Positions 25,551 through 37,500 of a DNA stretch of 64,000 bases are shown here, in pieces; position 1 is the stretch's first letter, and the number at the start of each line of letters is the position of its first letter. The notes beneath the pieces were generated by a model, which was not told the origin of the DNA, did not search any database, and saw only the letters and a program-made list of their open reading frames with translations. The stretch is from positions 1-64,000 of the forward strand of contig JAUCGK010000393.1 in the NCBI GenBank assembly GCA_030378085.1. Reading direction: 5' to 3'. The DNA comes from Candidatus Parabeggiatoa sp. HSG14. GTDB lineage: Bacteria > Pseudomonadota > Gammaproteobacteria > Beggiatoales > Beggiatoaceae. Both the position numbers and the translations under genes were made by a program.

Positions 25551-28500
25551 TCAGCCCACCACCATACCGGCAAATCGTTGCAAAATAGCAAGATAATGTT
25601 GAATCGTGGCTGGTAAAAATAGCCCTGTGTCATATTCCATATCGAAATGCAATGTGTCTCCGTAATCGGACACAAATAACGTTAAGTCAAATTTGGAAGT
25701 CTTGAAAGAGACATCCAATCCTTTTGGATTATTTAAGTCGCCCACCTTTTCTAGCACCGATTTGTCAGCTCCAATATCAATATGTACATCAAGAAAGTTC
25801 TGAAACGCATAAATAACGTTCAGAAGCGGTTGGCGGTTATTTATTCTGGTTGGATTAAGTTTTTGAATCATCAAATCAAAAGGATAATCCTGATGTTCAA
25901 AAGCCTCTTGAGTATTTTGGATAACCAGTTGTAACAGTTCATCAAACTCCATGTTTTCTGAAAACTGGGTCCGAATAGGGAGAATATTGACGAAAAAGCC
26001 TATGAGATTTTCTATATCAGGGTGATTACGGTTGGCAATACTCACGCCCACACAAAAATCTTCTTGTTTGGTGAACTGAAACAACAGGAGTTTGAACAGA
26101 GCAAGTACAACATTGGAAACTGTTGTCTGCTTTTGTACAGCCAGTTTCCGTAATCCTTGCGTCATATCCACATCTAGCGTTAGTGACTGTATATCACCAC
26201 GGAAATCTCGTTCTTCCTCAATTTCCGAAAAATCATAAGGTAAACGTAATAATGGCGGCACTGCGGAGAGTTGAGTAAGCCAGTATTTTTCCTCTTGCTC
26301 AAACCCCTTGGCATTTTGCCACACAGCAAAATCCTTATATTGGATTCTCATGGGTTTAAGTGGATTTGGCATTCCTTGATGGTAAGCATTGTATAAGGTA
26401 GTAACTTCCCGATACAAAATATTTTCAGACCAACCATCACCAATGATATGATGTATCGTCAAAATAAACACATACCGAGTTTTACCCAATGTAACCAGTG
26501 TTGCTCGGAACAATGGCGGCTTACTGAGATCAAAAGCAATGTTGGCATCCTTATCAACTAATTGTTGGGCTTTTTCATCAACGTTAGCCTCATGGCTAAT
26601 ATCTATTTCATTGACTGCAAAGTCGACATGAGGATAAATCTTTTGCTTAGGTTCGCCTTCAATTTCAATAAATGCGGTACGCAATGCTTCATGCCGTTCT
26701 AGTAATGTGACAAATGCCTTTTTTAAGGCAACGATATCCATTTTTTCTTCAAATATAAAAGCCGATGGCATATTGTAGGCCACATTTGCTACGCCACCCA
26801 TTTTATGCAGTAACCATAAACGTTGTTGAGCATAAGAAAGATCATAATCAGCTTGAGTTGGCGCAGGTTCAATACCAGAAAAAACCGAACTTTCTGCTGT
26901 TTTTATCTGCACGGCTAATTCAGCGATAGTGGGCAAACCAAACAAATCCCGTAAAGCAATTTTTACCCCCAATGTTTGATGTATCTTTGAAACCATCTGC
27001 ATTGCTTTCAGGCTGTGTCCACCCAGTTCAAAGAAATTATCAAAGATGCTAATGGTTTCAATCTGTAAAACCTCTTGCCAGACGTGAACTAATTGTGTTT
27101 CTAGGTCATCACGCGGTGCCGTGTATTTTGTCGTCCTGTCAATATCAGTTTCTGTGGGAGCGGGTAATGCATTTTTGTCTACTTTACCATTGGGCGTGAG
27201 AGGAAGTTCATCCAGTTTAATAAAAAAACTAGGTATCATGTAATCGGGGAGAGTAGCTTGCAGATACTCACGGGTATTAGCAGTATCCCATTTGTTTGAT
27301 ACTACTACATAAGCAACAAGTGTTGGTGCATTACTATTTTCTAGCCAGCTCACAACGACTGCTTTGTTTACTGAAGGATGAAGTATAAGTTGGTTTTCTA
27401 TTTCGCCCAATTCAATTCTGTAGCCACGAATTTTAACTTGGTTGTCAACACGTTCCTGAAATTCTAGGTTTCCATCTGGTAACCAGCGAACCATATCTCC
27501 AGTTCGGTAAAGGCGTTTTCCTTGTGGGTGCGAAATAAAACGTTCATCTGTCAATGCAGGGCGATTAAGGTAGCCACGTGCAATTCCTTCACCCCCAATA
27601 TAAAGTTCCCCAAATAAACCAATTGGTAAAAGACGTTGTTTACTGTCCAAAACAGAATACTGGATATTTGCCAAAGGCTTTCCAATCGGTGTATTAATAC
27701 CTCGCGTCAGGTTGGACGGTTTTCCCTCAAAATAACCAGAATCAATAGTCGCTTCGGTTAAACCATAACTGTTTATGACCCGTGTATGTGCGCCAAATCG
27801 ATCTTGCAAAGTTTTATACTGTTTGAACGGCAGACTATCAGAACCAATAATCAACAAATTAAGGAAATCAATATTCAAACTATTTTCTTGAATATAATCC
27901 ATCAAAGGAATAATAAGTCCAGGCGTTGATTCTAAAATATTGATATGGTGTTTTGTCAGTAATTTATAAAACAAATCCGGCTCAAGTAAAATTTCAAATG
28001 GGCAAACGATCAACTGACCACCATTAGTTAAGGCACGAATCAAGTCTCCGGCAAAGACATCAAATGACAAACTCGCCATCTGGAGCAAGCGAACCTCAAA
28101 TTCGTTCAAACGATAAGCTTGTTGCCAAGCATACGCCGCGTTAACCAGATTAGCATGTTCAACCATGACACCCTTAGGTTGCCCCGTAGACCCTGATGTG
28201 TAAATCACATAAGCCAAATTTTTAGGTTGGGCAGCTAGTACTAAATCATTAGCAACGGCTGATTGTTCGTTGATATTTATTTTTGCCCAGTCGGTATCTA
28301 AATAAACCACCTGTATCTTTTTTTCAATGGCTAATGACCAATCTCCAATGCCTAATTCCAATCGTTGTTGAGTCAATAACACAGACACTTGTGAATCTTC
28401 CAGCATAAAAACGAGACGTTCTTTGGGATATAAGGGATCTAACGGTACATACGCGCCTCCTGCTTTAAGGATACCCAAAACACCGATTATCATTTCTTGA

Positions 28501-31500
28501 GATCGTTCAAGGCATATACCTACCCGTTTTTCCGGTATAATGCCCAAAGTACGCAAATAATTCGCTAACTGATTAGCTTGGACATTCAACATCTGATAAG
28601 TTAATTGGGTATTTTCAAAAATCACTGCAACACGGCTTGGATGTTTTTTTACCTGTTCTTCAAATATATCCACGATAGTCTTATTACGAGGATAATCCAT
28701 GGTCGTATTGTTAAACGTATCAACAAGTTGCTGTTGTTCCAATTGAGGAAGAATTTGAACATTGCCAATAGGCTGCTTTGGAGACTCAAGCACATGACTG
28801 AGTGCTGTTTGAAAATGTGTTGCGGTTCTTGCTATTTGTTCTTCTGGATAAACATTGCCATTGAAACTGAATTTTATTTCAAGCAAATTACCAGGTATGA
28901 TCGTGACATCGAAATCGTAGTGCGTCCGATCATGTACTGCTACTTCTGTAGTATTTTCAGTAGAAGATTCACTCTCTTGAGTCAGTGCATCATCTATGGG
29001 ATAATTTTCAAAGACCAATACATGATCAAATAGGTTCCGCCCTATCGTGCTTTGTGCCTGCACTTCTGCCAGAGGACAATAGTGATAAAACTCACTTTCT
29101 AGGGAGGCCTTTTGCATCGCTTGTAGAACTTCCAAAAAAGAGTGTTCGGCTTGGCATTTCATTCGTACTGGAATGGCGTTAATGAATAACCCCACCATTT
29201 CTTCTACACCTTTCAATGCCGATGGTCTACCTGACACAATCGCTCCAAATACCACATCCTCAACATTATTGTAACGAGAAAGGAGTAATCCCCACAACGT
29301 TTGGATAACCGTATTGAGCGTCACACTTTGTTGAGCAGCAAGCTGTTTTAACTGGACAGTTTTCTCAATTTCAAACGTTATCTCTTTTGGTAAGTATTCT
29401 TTTGAAGAAGCGTGCCATTTTGGTAGTGTTGCCAATTGCTCATATCCAGACAAATAATGAGACCAGAAATCTTTCGCACTCTCAAGATTTTGTTTTTCTA
29501 ACCAGCCAATGTAGTCACTATAAGGCGGTAGGGCAGGCAACTGAGGCTTATCGTTTTGGAGAAGCGCACTATAGATAGCATTAAATTCTTTGTAAAGCGT
29601 ACCAAGACACCAACCATCAAACAGAATATGATGATGACTCCACACAACTTGATACATCGTATTCCCAAGTTTTAAGATGGCTATTCGCATCAAAGCATCG
29701 TCTTGAAAATCAAAACCGCGCTTTATATCCTGTTCAATATAGGTTTCAAGACGTGCATTTTGCTCAACTTCAGTAACATCACGCCAATCTATCACAACTA
29801 TTTCAGGTACTCTATCTTTAAAAACGACTTGTAGAGGACGAGAAACATTTTCATGGATAAAAGCAGTTCTCAACACTGCATGGCGACGACTTAACTCATA
29901 CCAACTTTGCTTAAATTGTTCTAATTGCAAAGTACTATTTAGGCGATAGCTGGTTTGAATAAAATAAGCAGTAGAATCCGTATTATAAAGTGATTCAAAC
30001 AACAAACCTTCCTGCATTGGTGACAACGGATAAATATCATCAATCTGTGAAGCTTTCCAAGCATTAGTTTTGAGAAAAGTATCATATTCATCAAGCGAGA
30101 ATAATGTTGGAATCGTAAAATCGCCCGGCGTTTTTTCACCTACTGATTGGTTTTGACAATGTTCAACAACCGCTAATAGTTCTTCTTTGAAATCTGTCAG
30201 TAATTTTTCAACTGTTTCTGATAGATGTCGCTTAGGATTAAAAAGAATAGACAAGTTTAATTGACCATCTGCAATCATACCACCTACATCTAAATCGTGA
30301 TGACGCTGCAAACGAGGGCTAATAACTTGTCCTGATGATTCATTGGCAAATCCAAAAAAACCGCTATCACCACTTTCATCAAACTGTCCTAAATAGTTAA
30401 AACTTAATTGCGAATTTTCCTTTATTCCATTGGAAAGAATCGTAGATTGAGTTTCTTTGAGAATTGAAGCAGGTGTGATGTAGCTAAGGATACCAAAACC
30501 GATTCCCTTACTAGGAATTTGCCGCAACGCCTCTTTCACTGATTTGATTTGATAACCGATATCATCTCCCAAGGCTTTCAGCAAAAAGGGATACATACTG
30601 GTAAACCAGCCCACAGTTCGACTAACATCTAAGGTTTTTTCCAGTGTTTCTCGCCCATGTCCTTCCATTGTTATCCATATTGCATCGCCATCGTGCCAAC
30701 GTTTCAAAGCGCGGCCCAATGCAGTCAGCAAAATATCATTGATTTCCGTGTGATAAGCGTGATGAGTACCTGTCAATAAAGAGTGTGTCTCACTTTCAGA
30801 AAAACTGATTGAGGTTGATTGGCAATCTCCGTAAATATTTTCTTCTGACTCAAAATCTCTAGGCAAAGGGGTGACAATAGTTTCTTCTAATACCGATGAC
30901 CAATAGGTACTTTCTTGTAAGAGTGCCTTGCAAGTGGCGTAGCGTTGTACTTCTTCTGCCCAGTGTTTGAATGAGACTGTTTTTGCATCAAAACGAATTT
31001 CATCGCCATCAATGGCTTGGCGGTAGCCTTGTTCAATATCTTCAATGATAATTCGCCATGATACTCCATCAACAATCAGATGATGAATAACTAATAACAG
31101 TCGATCCCCTGCTGTTAATTGGTACAAGACGGCCTTCATTAATGGCCCTTTTTCGAGAACTAAACTGGCTTGTACGCTGTTTGCATGTGATTCCAACGCG
31201 GTTATTTCATTCTCTTTTTCGGCTAAATCAACCACTTCAAAACTTAAGGGATAATCAAGTCCGGCATTGTTCTGCAAGATAGCGGTTTCTGAAACCTCGG
31301 AGGTTTTTTGGTAAGTTATCCGCAGTGCATCATGGTGTTCTTGCAGTTTTTGCAAAACGTTCCGTATTTTGTTTTCATCAAGCTGTTCTTGGCTGCGTAG
31401 AAATAGGGCCTGATTAAAATGGTGCAAATCGCCACTATGATTAGCAAAAAACCACTGTTGAATCGCAGTTAATGGCACTTGACCAACAACAACTTCTTGT

Positions 31501-34500
31501 TTTTCTTGTTGAGTCTTTGTTTGGCGTAACTGGGGCGCAAGTTCGGCAATCGTGGGATTATGGAATAAATCTCTCACTTCCATTTTCCAACCATCGCGCA
31601 TCAAACGGCTTGAAACTTGAATGGCTTTAATAGAATCACCACCAAGTTCAAAATAATTGTCGTGAAGGCCAATCGGTTTTTGGCCCAACACACTTTCCCA
31701 AATGTTGGCTAAGATTTTTTCTTCATCGTTGCGTGGGGCAATGTATGTAGTACTTAGTTCAGATTCTGTGGTTTCCGGTGTCGGTAATGCCCGTTTGTCC
31801 ACTTTACCATTAACGGTTAGTGGTAATTTGTCCAGTCGCACGATATGGGCAGGTATCATGTAATTGGGTAAGGTTTCGGCCAAATGTGAACGCAATTCGG
31901 TAGCTGTCAAAAGTTCATCGCTTGACACGTAGGCGATGAGTTCTTTTGTGCCTACAGTAGTTTCTCTGGTAATCACTACAGCTTCCTTCACGTTAATATG
32001 CCGTAGTAATCGATCTTCAATCTCACCTGGCTCAATACGGAAGCCACGCACTTTGACTTGATTATCAATGCGTCCGATGAAAGCAATATTGCCCTCTGGC
32101 AACCAATATCCCAAGTCACCAGTTCTGTAAAGTTGCTCGTTGGCTTTAAAAGGATTGGACACAAACTTTTCAACAGTCAATTCAGGTTGGTTTAAGTAAC
32201 CTCGCGCTAAGCCATCGCCACCTGTGCAAATCTCGCCTGGCACTCCGATAGGCATTGGTTGATTATGCGTACCTATAATATAAGTTGTTGAATTGGCAAT
32301 AGGCGCACCAATAGGTGCATCATTATCACAATGTTCTTTAACTGGATAGTAAGTGGTAAAAGTGGTGTTTTCGGTGGGACCATAGACATGTTTTAGCCCC
32401 ACTGTTGGATAAGTTTCCCGTAATAAGTTGACGTGACGGACTGATACTTTTTCCCCACCCATCAGCAGTGTTTTCAAGTCTTTAAAAAGACTCATATCTG
32501 CTTCCACGAATTGATTAAAAAGCCCAGTGGTCAGGAACATAGTGGTAATGCCGTGGTGAGTCATCAAGTGCTTCAGTTCCTCAGCTTCTAACAGCACGTC
32601 ATCAGAGGGCAGACATAAACAGGCACCATTTAATAGCGAACCCCATATTTCAAAAGTTGAAGCATCGAAAGCCAATGATCCTGTTTGTAAAATTCGGTCA
32701 TCTTCGTTAATATCTATATAATTAGTATTTAAAACTAACCGCAACACCGATTTTTGTTCAATGAGCGAACCTTTTGGAAGGCCAGTTGATCCCGATGTGT
32801 AAATCACATAAGCAAGATTCGAGGCATTGCCAACGGATTTAAGATTCAAGGCGTTGCCAACAGATTTAAGATTCGAGCAAACCACCTCATCAAATGTTTT
32901 AAGTGCTATTGCTTGAATGTCTGGAATATCCGCTAACACGCCCGTAATGTGTTTTTCTTCGGAAAGCACAATGCGGCAATCTGTATCCTTCAAAATATAT
33001 GTGATACGGTTGTGTGGATAAGCAGGGTCAATAGGCACATAAGCACCTCCCGCTTTCAGGATGCTGACTAATGCTACCGCTGTCCATTCTGAACGATCCA
33101 AAAGCACCGCAATACATTCTTCAGATTCTATCTGATATTTTTCTCTCAATAACAGGGCAACGCAATTGGCTTTTTGATTTAAAGCCTGATAAGTCAATAC
33201 TGTCTTTCCACAAATCACAGCCGGATTATCGGGCGTTTTTTCAACCTGTGTTTCAAAGACTTCAGCAATTGTTTTATCGCGTGGATAGTCAGAATAGGTT
33301 TCATTAAATTCGACTAAAACCTTTTGCCGTTCCCATTGAGGGAGTATGTTGAGATGACCAATAGGCTGATTGGGTGCATCAAGAACACTATTAACCAATT
33401 CAGAGAAATGTGCTGCCATTCGTTCAATACGTTCCGGCGAAAACAAATCAGTGCTATATTCAATACCTACTCCACAGCTATTATCTGCCATTTCGCTAAA
33501 GTAAAAGGTCAAATCAAATTTACTGACAGGCGTTTCAATCTCAAAAGGTGATACCTTGATAGCAGAAAAATCAGAATCCGTACTGTTGATACTTTGCATC
33601 AAACTGACAGCCACATCAAACAACGGATTACGTCCCATATCCCGTTTAATTTCTAACTCTTCAACTAAACGATCAAACGGGTAAATTTGGTGTTCAAATG
33701 CATTGGTGACCGTATTCTTGATTTTTTCCAATACACACACAAAATTATCTTGTGCCTGTAAAGTGTCTCGCAAAGCCAACATATTGACATAAAAACCAAT
33801 TTGGTTGGCTAAATCAGGATGTTCTCTGCCAGCCACGGGAGAGCCAATAATAATATCTTCCTGTCCGGTATAACGATACATAAGTAGCTTGACAAAACTA
33901 AGCAGCGTCATAAAGAAACTTGCTCCCTGTTCATGGCTTAGTTTTCTTAAATTATCAGTCGTCTGTGGTGACAGAGAAAACGTTTGCACTCCACCTTGAA
34001 ATGTTTGCACCAAAGGACGTGGTGAGTCTGCTGGCAAGTCTAAAACCGGAATTTCTCCTGAAAATTGTTCCAACCAGTAAGCATGGTGACTATTCGCTTT
34101 AGTATCCGTTAACAGGTTATTTTGCCACTGTGCATAGTCCTTATATTGAATCCGTAATGGTGGCAGTGGATTTTCTTTATTATCCACAAAAGCATTATAT
34201 AACGCTAACAGTTCCTTGATAAAAACTTCCAAAGACCATCCATCACTGATAATATGGTGCATACCAAACAAAAATACATGGCGTTCATCATCAAGGCGAT
34301 AAAGTTTGACTTTGAATAGTGGTCCCTTTTCCAAATTATAAGGCTTAGCAGCCTCTTTGTTCACTCGTAATTGTGCAGATTTTTCTGGATTTTCTTCTGT
34401 GGTTAAATCTACTAATTTTATTTTAAATTCAACCGTTTGATGAATTTTTTGTTGCGGTTCTTCATTCAATTCTATAAACGTGGTTCGCAACGATTCATGT

Positions 34501-37500
34501 CGGGCAACCAATGTTTGCAGAGATTTTTCAAACGCATCAATATTTAGTTGGCCTGCCAATAAATTGACACAGGTTATATTATACGCAGCGATGTCAGTAC
34601 CCATTCGCTCTAAAACCCAAAGGCGGCGTTGTGCATTTGAGGCGGCATAATGTTTTGTTTTAGGGAGAGGCGCAATGGGGACAAAAACGGTGGGTTTCTT
34701 GCTGTCTATCAGTTCTGCCAACTCTGCGAGTGTTGGTGTACTGAACACTTCCCGTAACCCGATTTTAACCTCCATATCACTGTAAACTTTCGACATCATC
34801 TGAGTGGCTTTCAAACTATGTCCACCCCGTTCAAAAAAATTGTCGTGAATACCTATTTTTTCTATACCCAAAACGTCTGCCCAAATTTCAGCTAACTGTT
34901 CCTCTTCTGGTGTACGAGGTGCAATAAAAGTTTCTTCTGATAACGGATAATAGTTTACCCCTAATTGAGAAAGCTTATGGCGGTCTATTTTACCGTTTGG
35001 AGTCAGTGGCATTGCTTCAAGTGGTATCAAAGCTAACGGTATCATGTAATCAGGCAACCTTTCTTTCAGGAAAGCACGTAATTCACGATCATTGAAGGGT
35101 TCTTCTGATTTTGTGACTATATAAGCAACTAACTGCTTATCGTGTGAAGTATCATAATGAAGCATGACGGCATTTTCTTGTACAATAGAATATTGTGCTA
35201 AGACCGCTTCAATTTCGCCTAGTTCAATACGAAATCCACGAATTTTTACCTGATTGTCAATTCTACCCAAATACTCAACATTGCCATCTGGTCGATAGCG
35301 AGTTAAGTCACCCGTTTTGTAAAGATGTGCATCGGAATTTTCGGCAAAAGGATTATGAATAAATTTTTCAGCGGTTAACTTTGAACGCTTAAGATAACCC
35401 AGAGCAAGTCCTACACCGCCAATGTGTAGTTCACCTGAAATTCCAATGGGAACAGGTTGGAGATCATTATCTAAAATGTAGACTTGAGTGTTGGCAATTG
35501 GAATTCCAATTGGTATGTTAGTCGCTCCTTTTGGTACTTCTTCCACAAAATACCAAGTTGTAAATGTTGTATTTTCAGTAGGGCCATAAACATGTAGTAA
35601 TCTTTTAGGGGGAGAATTTTCGAGTATTTTGGCAACCCATCTAGGTTCAACCGCTTCGCCTCCAAAGAGTAAATCTCGTACTGAATTAAAAGCATTAGGA
35701 ACTTCTCGAGCTAACTGATTGAATAAGGCTGTTGTTAAAAAAAGAACGTTAATTTCTTGTTCGCGAAGGTGAAGGGAAAATTCATGGGGCGATAATAGTA
35801 TATCTTTATTAATCACAACAGACCGAGCTCCATGAAGGAGCGCACCCCATATTTCAAAAGTAGCAGCATCAAAAGAAATATTTGATACTTGAGCGATTTT
35901 ATCGGATTGTTCTAATTGTATATAGTTAGTATTCAATACGAGACGATTGATTGCCTGATGAGAAACTGCTACACCTTTAGGTTTTCCTGTTGAGCCTGAT
36001 GTATAAATCACATAAGCTAAATTTTCAGGCCCAACTCCACTGACCGGATTATCTAAACTCAACTGAGAAAACCTATCTCCCTCCGTATCCAAACAAAGCA
36101 TCTGTGCTTGGTGCGAAGGCAACTTTTCGACTAAGCTGGATTGGGTCAACAACACTGGAACATCCGCATCTTCTAACATAAACATGAGACGCGCTACTGG
36201 ATAAGCCGGATCTAACGGCAGGTATGCGCCTCCGGCCTTGAGAATCCCCAGCAGTCCTATTACCATCTCACAGGAACGTTCTATACAGAGGCCAATCAAC
36301 ACTTCTGGTTTGACACCGAGGGTTTGTAGGTAATGTGCCAGTTGGTTGGCCTGCTGGTTTAAAGCCGTGTATGTCAAATGTTGTTTTTCAAACACAATAG
36401 CAATCGCATCGGGGTTTTTTTCAACATTTTCCTCAAAAAGTGCTACAACAGTTTTATCGAAAGGATAATCAGTTGTGGTATTATTAAATTCAACCAATAA
36501 GCGTTGTTTTTCGGTTTTAGATAAAATATTTAAAGTTGATATAGGCGTGTCAACATGATCAACAATACTCAGCATCAGTTGCTCAATATGTTCTGCCATT
36601 CGATTAATGGTTTCAAAATGAAAAATATCAGTATTGTAGTTTATGCCCAGTTGGAGTGTGTTATTCGTTTCGACGAAAAGAAAACTTAAGTCAAATTTTG
36701 CCACGTTGAATGGGGTGTCAAAATCAGAAACCTTAACATCACCCAGACGAAATGCGAGTGGTTCATCATTTTGAAGAGTAACCACTACATCAAACAAGGG
36801 AGAACGACTCATATCATGTGCCAAATCTAACTCATTCACTAACCTATCAAAGGGGTAAATTTGGTGTTCATAAGATTCTTCTGCCGATTGCTTAGATTTT
36901 TTCAGAATATCCGTAAAACAATCACTCCCATTTATGGTATCCCTCAATGCTAACATATTGACATAAAAGCCAATTTGGTTTTCTAGGTCAGGATGCTCCC
37001 TACCAGCAATGGGAGTGCCGATAATAATGTCTTCTTGTCCTGTATAACGGTACAAAAGTATTTTGAGCACTGCTACTAAGCTCATAAACAAACTGGCACC
37101 GTATTTTAAACTTATTTTTTTAAGCGCATTGACTGGCGTATTTTCTAAAGTGATGGATAACGTCTCACCTGCAAAGGTTAACACGGCAGGACGAGGATAA
37201 TCTATTGGCAAATTAAGCGCAGGGAGATCACCTGACAGTTTTTGATGCCAGTATTCACGATGTGGTTCAGATTGACTCTCTGCTAACTGTGCATTCTGCC
37301 AAGCCGCATAATCCTTATACTGAATGGGAAGCTGTGGTAATGGATTATTAGCGTATAGGGCCATTAATTCTTGTACTAACACACCTATTGACCATTCATC
37401 GCAGACGATATGATGAATATTGAATAGAAAAACGTATTTGTTTTCAGCCAGCTTCAACAGTTTGGCACGCAGCAATGGACCTTTGCTCAAATTGAAGGGA

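Noticed and set aside
28605..29033. 142-codon open frame on the plus strand
   Set aside because: Antisense to the C and A domains of the trimodular NRPS, with no recognisable protein features.
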